38,898 bases of DNA from assembly GCA_023251515.1 (NCBI GenBank), contig JAHEYQ010000045.1:1-38898 (forward strand). Direction: 5' to 3'. A program made the translations under genes and the position numbers. This document shows positions 23,292 through 31,450 of this stretch, piece after piece. This DNA comes from Bacteroidales bacterium (GTDB lineage Bacteria; Bacteroidota; Bacteroidia; Bacteroidales; JACABE01). Each line of letters starts with the position of its first letter. Position 1 is the stretch's first letter. The notes under the pieces were generated by a model. The model saw only the letters and a program-made list of their open reading frames with translations, ran no database searches and was not told where the DNA came from.

Positions 23292-24601
23292 AGGGGAAAA
23301 TATACAAAGGTTTCTCAAAGTTAACAGAAGCCGAAAAACGTCATTTGGTTTCGCACTTATGCGAAGAACCTAAAATAAGCGAGCTCGAAATGAGTTCATT
23401 AATAACAAAAGATACATTGCGTCGTGATATGTTTATGGATTTGAGCGAAAACACCATAAGTGCCTATCATTTGCCTTATGGCATTGCGCCCAATTTTGTG
23501 GTTAACGGCAATATCTACCATGTACCTATGGTTACCGAAGAAAGTTCGGTAGTTGCCGCCGCCGCAAGTGCCGCACGTTTTTGGGCCGACAGAGGTGGCT
23601 TTGTAGTAAAAGAACTAAAAACCACCAAGCTCGGTCATGTTTACTTTCAATGGTTTGCCAATCCTGACAAATTGCTCAGCCAATGGAACACACTTAAAAC
23701 TGTTTTGCTTTCGCGATTAAAATATGTAACAGCCAGCATGGTTCAACGCGGAGGCGGAATCACCAATCTGCAACTGGCAGATGATAGCGCCAAAACAGAT
23801 AAACTTTTCAGACTTGTAGTTGAATTTGATACCGTAAACTCAATGGGAGCCAACTTTATCAACACTTGTCTGGAAGAACTTGCACAAGGACTGGATGAAA
23901 AACTAAATCAGGGGAAATCGCCCGAAGAAGCAGATTGCAGAATAGTTATGTCGATACTCAGCAATTATGTTGACGAATGTACAGTTACCGTTGAAGTTGG
24001 CTGTCCTATACGTAATCTTCACGGAATTACCGACGGAATGAGCCCGCAGCAGTTTGCACAAAAAGTAGAACTGGCCTATCAGATTGCATGGAACGATGTT
24101 TACAGGGCTGCCACACACAACAAAGGTATCATGAACGGAGTTGACTCGGTAATTATAGCTACCGGCAACGACTGGCGGGCTGCCGAAGCCGGAGCCCACA
24201 CCTTTGCAAGCCGCAGCGGACAATATCGTGCATTGAGCCAATGCAAAATTGAAGATGACAATATCCGCATCTGGATAACAATACCTTTGGCTATCGGAAC
24301 CGTTGGAGGAATTACCAATTTGCATCCATTGGCACGCAAGTCGCTCGAAATATTGGGAAATCCTACCGCTCCCGAGCTGATGGCAATAGTGGCTTCAGCC
24401 GGATTAGCCAGTAATTTTGCAGCAGTTCAGAGTTTGGTTACGGTAGGTATTCAGAAAGGACATATGAAACTGCATCTGGTTAATATTTTCAATGCTTTGG
24501 GTGCTTCGCCCAAACAACGCCAACTGGCAACCGATTTCTTTAAAGGCGAAAAAGTAAGCTTTGCAGCCGTTAAACAATTTATGGATGAACATAAAATTTA
24601 G
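23288..24601 (+). CDS. mvaA: Hydroxymethylglutaryl-CoA reductase, class II
   Basis: Reduces HMG-CoA to mevalonate with two NAD(P)H. The 437-residue protein lacks the membrane domain of eukaryotic enzymes and follows the bacterial class II pattern. Catalytic residues, aligned by motif with the Pseudomonas mevalonii enzyme, are E84 (VTEESSV), K279 (HNKGIMNG), D295 (ATGNDWRA) and H392 (QKGHMKLH). The first residues (GFSKLTEAEKRHLV) match the family start. Its ATG overlaps the fni stop by 4 bases and its own end overlaps the next gene by 17 bases, so translational coupling is likely. Class II enzymes may work in either direction in general; the setting here, with mevalonate kinase and decarboxylase genes, argues for biosynthesis. 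Confidence 0.95.
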   Translation: MKGKIYKGFSKLTEAEKRHLVSHLCEEPKISELEMSSLITKDTLRRDMFMDLSENTISAYHLPYGIAPNFVVNGNIYHVPMVTEESSVVAAAASAARFWADRGGFVVKELKTTKLGHVYFQWFANPDKLLSQWNTLKTVLLSRLKYVTASMVQRGGGITNLQLADDSAKTDKLFRLVVEFDTVNSMGANFINTCLEELAQGLDEKLNQGKSPEEADCRIVMSILSNYVDECTVTVEVGCPIRNLHGITDGMSPQQFAQKVELAYQIAWNDVYRAATHNKGIMNGVDSVIIATGNDWRAAEAGAHTFASRSGQYRALSQCKIEDDNIRIWITIPLAIGTVGGITNLHPLARKSLEILGNPTAPELMAIVASAGLASNFAAVQSLVTVGIQKGHMKLHLVNIFNALGASPKQRQLATDFFKGEKVSFAAVKQFMDEHKI

Positions 24602-25517
24602 CAAGAAAGCAAACGGAAAACTGCTGCTAAGCGGCGAATATCTTGTACTTAACGGTGCAAAAGCCCTTGCCTTTCCATTAAAGTTAGGGCAACAGATTAC
24701 AGTTAATTCCTGTGAGGATGCTGTTATAAACTGGGAAAGCACCGTTAAAGGAAACACATGGTTCGCAGCCACTTTCTGTTTGCAAAAGCTAACGCTAAAA
24801 AACACCACGGATACTGCCATTGCAACAGAATTACTGAAGATATTGCAGGTAGCATTCCAATTAAATCCTGATTTTATTAAGGATTATAAAAACGGTTTCA
24901 ACATAAATATTGAAGCCAATTATCCTTTACATTGGGGTTTGGGAAGCAGTTCAACGCTGATATTTTTAATTGCCCGTTGGATGGAAATTGATGAATTCCA
25001 ACTTTACAGCAAAATAAGCAATGGCTCGGGCTACGATGTGGCATGTGCAGCTGCCGAAAGTCCGCTTTTTTATCAGCTTATTGATAAAAAACCCGTTATT
25101 ACTCATGCAGAAATCGGAAAAGCAATAAAGAATCATGCTGTTTTTGCATGGCTGGGAAAGAAACAAAACAGCCATAAGGAAGTTGATAATTACATTAAAA
25201 CAATTAATCCGACTACAACTCAAATCAACAGGATTTCAGAATTATCCAAAGCAATGTGCAATGCAGCAACTGCCTCAGAGTTGATACTTATAATAAAAGA
25301 ACATGAACAAATAATATCTGAAATTCTCAAAAGAGAAAGCATAGCTCAGCAAAATTTTCCCGATTTTGATGGAGGCATTAAATCCTTGGGAGCATGGGGA
25401 GGCGATTTTGCCATGTTTGTCTCAGAAAAAACAAACATCCAATTAAAAGAAGATTTAAAAACAATGGGTTTTGATGTAATGTCTAGTTTTGATGAAATAA
25501 TAGCATATGATAATTAA
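24585..25517 (+). CDS. GYDIA-type GHMP kinase, candidate phosphomevalonate kinase
   Basis: A 310-residue sugar/mevalonate-type kinase of the GHMP superfamily, found next to mevalonate genes in Bacteroidota. The N-terminus ANGKLLLSGEYLVLNGAKAL resembles the lead motif of phosphomevalonate and mevalonate kinases. Residues 118-123 (GLGSSS) are the ATP-binding motif 2. SGYDVACA at 148-155 is the variant of the SGYDIA signature that names the group. SLGAWGGDF near 270 replaces the usual glycine-rich motif 3. I chose the ATG at 24585 (MNIKFSKKANG) over one 24 bases upstream because it matches family length; it overlaps mvaA by 17 bases. The operon has no other gene for phosphorylating mevalonate-5-phosphate, so that role is inferred, not shown. 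Confidence 0.88.
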   Translation: MNIKFSKKANGKLLLSGEYLVLNGAKALAFPLKLGQQITVNSCEDAVINWESTVKGNTWFAATFCLQKLTLKNTTDTAIATELLKILQVAFQLNPDFIKDYKNGFNINIEANYPLHWGLGSSSTLIFLIARWMEIDEFQLYSKISNGSGYDVACAAAESPLFYQLIDKKPVITHAEIGKAIKNHAVFAWLGKKQNSHKEVDNYIKTINPTTTQINRISELSKAMCNAATASELILIIKEHEQIISEILKRESIAQQNFPDFDGGIKSLGAWGGDFAMFVSEKTNIQLKEDLKTMGFDVMSSFDEIIAYDN

Positions 25518-25587
25518 GCTGAATAAGCCTATTATGGTTTATGTTCAGGCAAATAAAGTAATGATTTTAAAAACAAAATAATCCGGT

Positions 25588-26655
25588 ATGAACAATACTA
25601 TCAGTAAATGGAAAGCTCAATCACAAGAAGAAACTTTTGCAATATGGAAGAGTCCTTCCAATATTGCACTGCTGAAATATTGGGGAAAACGCGAAGGACA
25701 ACTTCCTGTAAATCCTTCGTTGAGTTTTTCATTATCTGAAGCTTATACCATCACAAAAATAACGGCTACACCCGATAAATTGAATGCCGGAATTACGGGT
25801 ATAAATAACAATACCGAACATCCGTTTTTACAAAAGATAAAGCCTTTCTGGCAAACAGTTATAAAAGAAATACCTTTACTAAAAGATTATCGCATTGCAA
25901 TTGAAACCGAAAATACGTTTCCACATTCAGCCGGAATTGCTTCCTCAGCATCGGGTTTCAGTGCATTGGCTCTTTGTTTTATCAGTTTAGCCGAAAAAAT
26001 TTCGGGCAATCAATTATCTGAACAGGAATTTTTGCAGTCAGCCTCTGCCCTATCGCGTCAGGGTTCGGGAAGTGCCTGCCGTTCGGTTTATGGGGGTTTT
26101 ACTGTTTGGGGCGAAACCCATTTATGGAAAAACAGTTCAGATATATATGCCATTGATATCAATGAGGATATTCATTTCGATTTCAAACAATTGCACGATG
26201 CCATCTTATTGATTTCTTCCAAAGAAAAAAGCCTTAGCAGCAGCAAAGGTCATATTCTGATGAACAATCATCCTTATGCTGCCGGACGTATTTTGCAGGC
26301 AAATCAGCATCTTGAACTTTTCAGAAAAGCACTTTCGGAAGGCGACTTTGATTTGCTTTCAGAAACTTCGGAAGCAGAAGCTTTAAGTTTGCATGCACTA
26401 ATTATGAGTTCGGCTGGTGGAGAAATCCTGCTTCAACCTCAGAGTATTGAACTGATAAACCGCATAAGGCTTGCCCGTAAAAACGGATTAAAAATATTCT
26501 TTACCATCGATGCGGGTCCTAATATCCATTTAATTTACCCTGAGTCGGAAAAAATAAATGCTGAACTGTATATTCGTAATGAGCTTCAGGATATTTGCCC
26601 TGCCGAAAAGATTATTTTTGACAAAACCGGCAAGGGTGCTACTAAAATACACTAA
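25588..26655 (+). CDS. mvaD: Diphosphomevalonate decarboxylase
   Basis: ATP-dependent decarboxylation of mevalonate-5-diphosphate to IPP. The 355-residue GHMP-fold protein has the diagnostic N-terminal SPSNIALLKYWGKR, the ATP loop PHSAGIASSASGFSAL, RQGSGSACRS with the essential arginine R165, and TIDAGPNIHL with the catalytic aspartate D308. SSKEKSLSSSKGH is also typical of the family. D308 and R165 are what separate this enzyme from phosphomevalonate-3-kinases and similar relatives, so decarboxylation is expected. It sits 70 bases after the GHMP kinase and 11 bases before mevalonate kinase, in the same operon. Confidence 0.95.
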   Translation: MNNTISKWKAQSQEETFAIWKSPSNIALLKYWGKREGQLPVNPSLSFSLSEAYTITKITATPDKLNAGITGINNNTEHPFLQKIKPFWQTVIKEIPLLKDYRIAIETENTFPHSAGIASSASGFSALALCFISLAEKISGNQLSEQEFLQSASALSRQGSGSACRSVYGGFTVWGETHLWKNSSDIYAIDINEDIHFDFKQLHDAILLISSKEKSLSSSKGHILMNNHPYAAGRILQANQHLELFRKALSEGDFDLLSETSEAEALSLHALIMSSAGGEILLQPQSIELINRIRLARKNGLKIFFTIDAGPNIHLIYPESEKINAELYIRNELQDICPAEKIIFDKTGKGATKIH

Positions 26656-26666
26656 TATTTTCTAAA

Positions 26667-27629
26667 ATGAACAACTGCCATCCAACATTTTATGCCAAGT
26701 TGCTGCTTTTCGGCGAGTATTCCATTTTGCTGGGTTCATCAGCATTAAGTATTCCGTTGAAACACTTTAAAGCTTCGTTTAACTATATCGACAATCAAAC
26801 TTCAAATTCAAAAACAGCAGTATTCAGCAATCAGCAACTAAAAAAATATCATAATTTTCTGAAGGAATCGGGAAATTACGATGGAATTCTCGACTTAACG
26901 TCTTTTGGTAATGATTTGGAAAAAGGACTTTATTTCCAATCAAGCATTCCGCAAAGTTATGGTTTGGGAAGTTCGGGAGCTGTGGTGGCAGCAGTTTACT
27001 CTGCATATTCAATTGATAAAACCACAGAAAAAGAAAAGCTTTGCAGTATTTTTTCGGATATGGAAGCTTGGTTTCATGGTAAATCTTCGGGCATCGACCC
27101 CCTTACAATATTTGTAAACCAACCGTTGATATTTGATAAAAATAAAAAACCCGGCGCTGTTGAAATTCCTGTAAACGAAAACCAGGATAATGTTGCAATC
27201 TTCTTAATAGATACCGATATACAAGGAAAAACAAATGTAATGGTGAGAAATTTTATGGAAAAATTTGCACCTGAAGGTAATATTTCGGCTAAAGCTATCG
27301 AATTTGTAAAATTAACCGATATGTGCATTGATTTTTATATAAAAGGCAATTCATCGCAATTTATGCAAACCTTAAAATCTTTATCTGAATTTCAGTTTGA
27401 AAACATGCAGCAATTGATACCCGAAAACATAAAAGAAACCTGGCTACTTGGTTTAGATAACAATAAGCTGATTATGAAAATTTGTGGTTCGGGTGGCGGC
27501 GGTTATTTACTCGGATTTGCAAATAACAAAAACCAAGCCATTGAATTTCTGAAAAATATGCATACCGGCTTTATTGAAGTTAGGTTTGCAAAAGCAAACA
27601 GCACTAAAAAACAAGACATTACAAGCTGA
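26667..27629 (+). CDS. mvk: Mevalonate kinase
   Basis: Phosphorylates mevalonate to mevalonate-5-phosphate. The 320-residue GHMP kinase has FYAKLLLFGEYSILLGSSAL at the N-terminus, the ATP loop GLGSSGA starting at residue 99, MEAWFHGKSSGIDPL (132-146) with the presumed catalytic D144, and motif 3 CGSGGGGYLLGF near the C-terminus. The MEAWFHGKSSGID block is specific to mevalonate kinases, which separates it from the GYDIA-type kinase two genes upstream. It is the last gene of the operon. The next gene faces it, and a shared hairpin terminator separates them. Confidence 0.93.
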   Translation: MNNCHPTFYAKLLLFGEYSILLGSSALSIPLKHFKASFNYIDNQTSNSKTAVFSNQQLKKYHNFLKESGNYDGILDLTSFGNDLEKGLYFQSSIPQSYGLGSSGAVVAAVYSAYSIDKTTEKEKLCSIFSDMEAWFHGKSSGIDPLTIFVNQPLIFDKNKKPGAVEIPVNENQDNVAIFLIDTDIQGKTNVMVRNFMEKFAPEGNISAKAIEFVKLTDMCIDFYIKGNSSQFMQTLKSLSEFQFENMQQLIPENIKETWLLGLDNNKLIMKICGSGGGGYLLGFANNKNQAIEFLKNMHTGFIEVRFAKANSTKKQDITS

Positions 27630-27635
27630 AAAGTC

Positions 27636-27694
27636 TTCGGGAAACTCCGAAAACATCATGCAGACCTACGACAAGGTTTCGGAACATTCCGAAA
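27636..27694. repeat. Pair of related palindromes after the mevalonate operon
   Basis: TTCGG-GAAACT-CCGAA at 27636-27651 and TTTCGGAA-CA-TTCCGAAA at 27677-27694 are two related inverted repeats, about 40 bases apart, in otherwise untranslated DNA. They resemble dispersed palindromic elements of bacterial intergenic regions, but no second site is in this window to confirm that. Confidence 0.5.
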
Positions 27695-27760
27695 GCTTGC
27701 TGCAGCAGTTTTGCACTAAAGCGGGAAAAAAAGATGGAAAATTCATCAATTTCAAAAAAT

Positions 27761-27799
27761 AAAAACGCCCTGAATTCATTAAAATTCAGGGCGTTTTTT
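27761..27799. terminator. Bidirectional terminator between mvk and the FISUMP gene
   Basis: ACGCCCTGAATT (27765-27776) and AATTCAGGGCGT (27783-27794) form a perfect 12-bp stem with a 6-base loop. It is flanked by A5 on the left and T6 on the right, so it works as an intrinsic terminator on both strands. This suits the convergent genes on either side. Confidence 0.93.
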
Positions 27800-27815
27800 G
27801 CTTTTTTATTAACCA

Positions 27816-29675
27816 TTAGAAACTACGTACTGCACGAACAGATACATTTGAACTATTTTTCGCATAATAATATTGCATTCCATTTAAAAAATTGAGAACT
27901 TCAGCATCTTGAATGCCATATTCAGTCGAACTCCAATAGATTCCATTATTAAAACCAGGAATTGAATTTCTGCTTATATAAAGTTTTTGTAATTCATCTT
28001 TGCTTGGCAAATACCAGTCAGAGTATCCCATTTCAGAATAATCGGCACATAAACGGGCAGCAATACCTAATGTAGAGCATCCATTTACAATATCAATCGT
28101 ATTTTGATTTCCACTACCAATAGCAGGTAAATCAGCACCGGTAACAGAAGTACCTTCACAACCCCATACAGCATCCATACTTAAGTTAAAAGACGAGGCT
28201 ATTAAACCATGAGTTTCGCCAGCAATATATCCGGGATCACCAGGTTGTAAAATATAGGCAATTACACCACCCTGATAAAAATCACCAATAGTAGGTGGAG
28301 CAATTAAAGTTGTAAAACTTTCCAGATTTCCAAATACGGTACCAGATGAATTTGTAGCAAAAGCTCTTATATTATAAGTTGTATTTGGCATTAAGCCGGA
28401 AATAACAAAATTAAAAGCACCTAATCCATCACCTAATACAATATATGAATCATTTAAGGTTGGAGTTCCGCCTATTGACCAGCAAAAACCTCTTTTATTT
28501 ACAGTAGCACCACCATCACTTACTACATTTCCGGAAGCAAGTGCTGAATTAGAAGTAATTGAAGCAGGATTAACTGAAGCAGTTGTAACATTTGCAACTT
28601 TACCAACTTTTATACATCTAACAGAATAGCCTTTATTGAACTCACCGGCAACTGTATTTAAAGAAGTAGTAACAGCAGAAGTTCCTCCCTCCATTTGTCT
28701 CGCGAAAGCAGCAACAGAATTTCCAGGAGTAGAGCTCCACCAATAACCCAGTGCATCAATTCCAAAATAAGTACCGCCTTCATCTCTCCATCCAGCAGCA
28801 ATCGGATTAAAAGCAGTCTGATTTACCAGATTAGCTCCGGCAACAGCAGCACCACCCATATAATTTGCAAGAGTATCCCAATCTGAATTTGAAGGCACTT
28901 TCCAGCCGGTTGGGCATAATTTATTGGTTTCAACTGCATAAAAATTATATAACAACCCATTTAAAGCTACATTTGACAAATTATCTCCATAATAAGCATA
29001 AGCTCCTGTTAAATCATTTAACCATTGAGATGTGGTGAATGGTCTGAATATCGTAACTCCGTCATTATAAGTTTCTACCTGAAGATTTTTGGCCATCCAC
29101 ACCTGACTACCTATATGTAAAGCCTGATAAGAATTGCCCTGCAAATCAGAAAAAGGAGGAATAGGAACAGATGTATTAAAACTCAATTCATTGCCATATG
29201 CAGTTATACCGTTAGCATTAGTTGCATAAGCTCTTATTTTATAAGTTGCAGGAATTAATCCAGTAAGCTGACTGCTAAATGACCCAATACCGGAACCATC
29301 AACAGTATAACTATCAGCAATGGTTGGATTTGAAGTCATATTCCAACAAACACCACGTGCAATAATAAGCGAACCTCCATCACTTAGAATATTACCACCA
29401 CTTACAGCAGTATTACCCTGAATATCTGTTACAATTGTTGTTGTAATTCCATTTGGATTATTTATCCACGATGGAACACCAGCAACAAACTGAAGACTTT
29501 GTCCCGGCAAACCAGAAACAGGAACAACAGATACCCATGCACTTCCATTCCAATAACTGATATGGCTATCGGTTCCTACTTTAATTTGCGAACCTATAGG
29601 CTGAGCCGTTATAGTAAGCTGAAAAACAAATAGCAAAATTGCTACTAAACAGATTTTTGTAATTGATTTATACAT
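27816..29675 (-). CDS. Secreted FISUMP-domain and DUF1566-like protein
   Basis: A 619-residue exported protein of unknown function. The chosen ATG at 29675 gives a clean signal peptide (MYKSITKICLVAILLFVFQL); an ATG 27 bases upstream would put MGTDINNLN before it. Two similar Fn3/IPT-like modules (SDGGSLIIARGVCW near residue 95 and SDGGATVNKRGFCW near 385) alternate with two related domains. The first is a FISUMP domain (Fibrobacter succinogenes major paralogous domain: GNSYQALHIGSQVWMAKNL, CPTGWKVPSNSDW, YWWSSTPG, YSVRCIK). The second is DUF1566-like (WYLPSKDELQKLY, YWSSTEY, ending SVRAVRSF). No T9SS tail is visible. It points toward mvk and is probably its own transcription unit. Confidence 0.85.
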   Translation of the reverse strand: MYKSITKICLVAILLFVFQLTITAQPIGSQIKVGTDSHISYWNGSAWVSVVPVSGLPGQSLQFVAGVPSWINNPNGITTTIVTDIQGNTAVSGGNILSDGGSLIIARGVCWNMTSNPTIADSYTVDGSGIGSFSSQLTGLIPATYKIRAYATNANGITAYGNELSFNTSVPIPPFSDLQGNSYQALHIGSQVWMAKNLQVETYNDGVTIFRPFTTSQWLNDLTGAYAYYGDNLSNVALNGLLYNFYAVETNKLCPTGWKVPSNSDWDTLANYMGGAAVAGANLVNQTAFNPIAAGWRDEGGTYFGIDALGYWWSSTPGNSVAAFARQMEGGTSAVTTSLNTVAGEFNKGYSVRCIKVGKVANVTTASVNPASITSNSALASGNVVSDGGATVNKRGFCWSIGGTPTLNDSYIVLGDGLGAFNFVISGLMPNTTYNIRAFATNSSGTVFGNLESFTTLIAPPTIGDFYQGGVIAYILQPGDPGYIAGETHGLIASSFNLSMDAVWGCEGTSVTGADLPAIGSGNQNTIDIVNGCSTLGIAARLCADYSEMGYSDWYLPSKDELQKLYISRNSIPGFNNGIYWSSTEYGIQDAEVLNFLNGMQYYYAKNSSNVSVRAVRSF

Positions 29676-29782
29676 ATTTAAATTATTTATGTCTGTTCCC
29701 ATAAGACAATTATTATACTTATAAAAGAGCGGGAACTGGGATCGATTGGTATAAAAAACAAAAGAATCACACTCAATTATTG

Positions 29783-29790
29783 CAAAAATA
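29783..29790 (-). promoter_or_regulatory. Possible promoter of the FISUMP gene
   Basis: CAAAAATA on the plus strand is TATTTTTG on the minus strand, an exact TAnnTTTG match about 108 bases before the ATG. A TTG on the minus strand (29806-29808) is too close for ideal -33 spacing, so support is weak. Confidence 0.3.
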
Positions 29791-29821
29791 CATTTTTTAT
29801 CATTTCAATAAGCTTTATTTA

Positions 29822-29859
29822 ACAAAAAAAATCAGTGTATTTTTCGGAATACACTGATT
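29822..29859 (-). terminator. Terminator of the E2 gene (minus strand)
   Basis: AATCAGTGTATT (29830-29841) and AATACACTGATT (29848-29859) make a perfect 12-bp stem with a 6-base loop. On the minus strand the stem is followed by a T-run (the A-run at 29824-29831 on the plus strand). It lies about 40 bases after the E2 stop codon. Confidence 0.92.
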
Positions 29860-29901
29860 CACACACAAAAAAAACATAATTCAAATTACAAAAAAATTCT
29901 T

Positions 29902-31209
29902 TTAGATAAGGGTGTTGATATCAAAATTTTCGAGATATTCGGCAACACGTTTAATATACAAACCGCCCATACCACCATCAACAACCCTGTGGTCGTACGA
30001 CAACGAAAGTATCATCATATGTCGTATTCCGATAGTATCTCCGGCAGGAGTTTCAATTACAACCGGTTTTTTCTGAATAGCTCCCACAGCCAGAATAGCT
30101 ACCTGAGGTTGATTAATAATAGGAGTACCTGTAATAGAACCAAACGAACCCAGATTGGTAATCGTAAATGTACCTTCCTGAATATCGTCAGGGCTAAGCT
30201 TATTAATACGGGCTTTACCAGCCAATTCATTCACCGTTTTGGTCAAGCCCAAAAGGTTTTTCTGATCGGCATTTTTAATAACCGGAACAATCAGGTTTCC
30301 ACTTGGCAAAGCAGTAGCCATTCCGATATTAATATTTTTGCGGAGAATAACTTTATTACCATCAACAGAAGCATTTACACCGGGATAATCTTTAATAGCT
30401 TTGGCAGCAGCTTCAATAAAAATGGGGGTGAAAGTAATTTTTTCGCCTTCACGTTTTTCGAAACTATTTTTCACTTTGTTGCGCCACATTACAATATTAG
30501 TCATATCAACTTCAATAAAAGAAGTAACATGAGGCGAAACCTGTTTCGACATCACCATATGATCGGCTATCATTTTACGCATACGATCCATTTCAACAAT
30601 CTGATCACCTGCAGCACTTATAACTTTCGGAGCTTCCATTTTTGGAGGAATAGCAGGTTTTGGAGCTTCAACTTTCGGAGTTTCGGCAACTGCAACCTGA
30701 TTTGTATTTCTATTTTTAAGATAATTCATTAAATCATCTTTGGTCAAACGCCCCTCTTTTCCACTACCAGCTATTTTATCAAGCTCAGCATTGGTAATAC
30801 CTTCCTGTTTTGCTATGCTTTTTACCAAAGGAGAATAAAATCTATCGGAAGTAGTAGCCAAGACCACAACTTCTTCGTGAGATAAATCATGAACTTTGGT
30901 TTCTGCTTTATTTTCTTGTACAGGAGCAGATGCGGTCTCAGCGGCAGAACTATCACCGGTATCTTCACCATCCAAAGCTATCTGAGCAATAATTGCACCT
31001 ACAGCCACTACATCACCTTCGTTATAAAATTTTTTGATAAGAGTGCCTTCAACAGGCGAAGGAATTTCTGAATCAACTTTATCAGTAGCTATCTCAACAA
31101 TAGCATCATCTTCAGATACAGTATCGCCTTCATTTTTTATCCAACGGGTAATGGTTGCTTCTATAATGCTTTCGCCCAGCTTGGGCATAATAATGTCAAA
31201 TTTTGCCAT
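29902..31209 (-). CDS. 2-oxo acid dehydrogenase E2 component (dihydrolipoamide acyltransferase)
   Basis: Core acyltransferase of a pyruvate or branched-chain 2-oxoacid dehydrogenase complex; it moves the acyl group from lipoate to CoA. Residues 1-78 are one lipoyl domain, with the lipoylated lysine K44 in EIATDKVDSE. An acidic, Ala/Glu-rich linker leads to the peripheral subunit-binding domain at about 123-162 (RFYSPLVKSIAKQEGIT, GSGKEGRLTKDDL). A Pro/Lys-rich linker leads to the catalytic domain (about 205-435) with SYDHRVVDGG, catalytic H407 and D411. It is complete at 435 residues. No E1 or E3 gene is adjacent in this window, so the substrate is open; the domain layout resembles branched-chain or Bacteroidota single-lipoyl E2 proteins. 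The gene diverges from the LamG gene at 31451. Confidence 0.93.
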   Translation of the reverse strand: MAKFDIIMPKLGESIIEATITRWIKNEGDTVSEDDAIVEIATDKVDSEIPSPVEGTLIKKFYNEGDVVAVGAIIAQIALDGEDTGDSSAAETASAPVQENKAETKVHDLSHEEVVVLATTSDRFYSPLVKSIAKQEGITNAELDKIAGSGKEGRLTKDDLMNYLKNRNTNQVAVAETPKVEAPKPAIPPKMEAPKVISAAGDQIVEMDRMRKMIADHMVMSKQVSPHVTSFIEVDMTNIVMWRNKVKNSFEKREGEKITFTPIFIEAAAKAIKDYPGVNASVDGNKVILRKNINIGMATALPSGNLIVPVIKNADQKNLLGLTKTVNELAGKARINKLSPDDIQEGTFTITNLGSFGSITGTPIINQPQVAILAVGAIQKKPVVIETPAGDTIGIRHMMILSLSYDHRVVDGGMGGLYIKRVAEYLENFDINTLI

Positions 31210-31380
31210 TTTTTTTGATTTTTTCTATTAAACATAATTTTCAGTAAAAAGTTTATTAAAAAATAGCTTGAACTTCACAATGAATCCAAAAAAACATTAG
31301 AAGATATATATTTAACAAAATAATATGAATTTTCTACATTAAAAAGCAAATCATTGCTAAATCGGTTTAGATATTTTTTA

Positions 31381-31388
31381 TATCTTTG
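31381..31388 (+). promoter_or_regulatory. Possible promoter of the LamG/PNGase-like gene
   Basis: TATCTTTG fits TAnnTTTG and is followed by AACCA, giving the same 13 bases as the mevalonate operon promoter candidate. A TTG at 31354-31356 lies somewhat far upstream (24-base spacer). The ATG at 31451 would be about 62 bases downstream. Confidence 0.45.
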
Positions 31389-31450
31389 AACCATCAATAA
31401 AATCTATTTAAAATTTTTTAATAAATAATCTATAATCATAACAAAATAAC

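Noticed and set aside
27574..27762. 62-codon open frame overlapping the end of mvk
   Set aside because: It overlaps mvk in another frame, then runs through the palindromes to the edge of the terminator. Its repeated SExSE-type residues mirror the palindromic DNA, so I treat it as non-coding.
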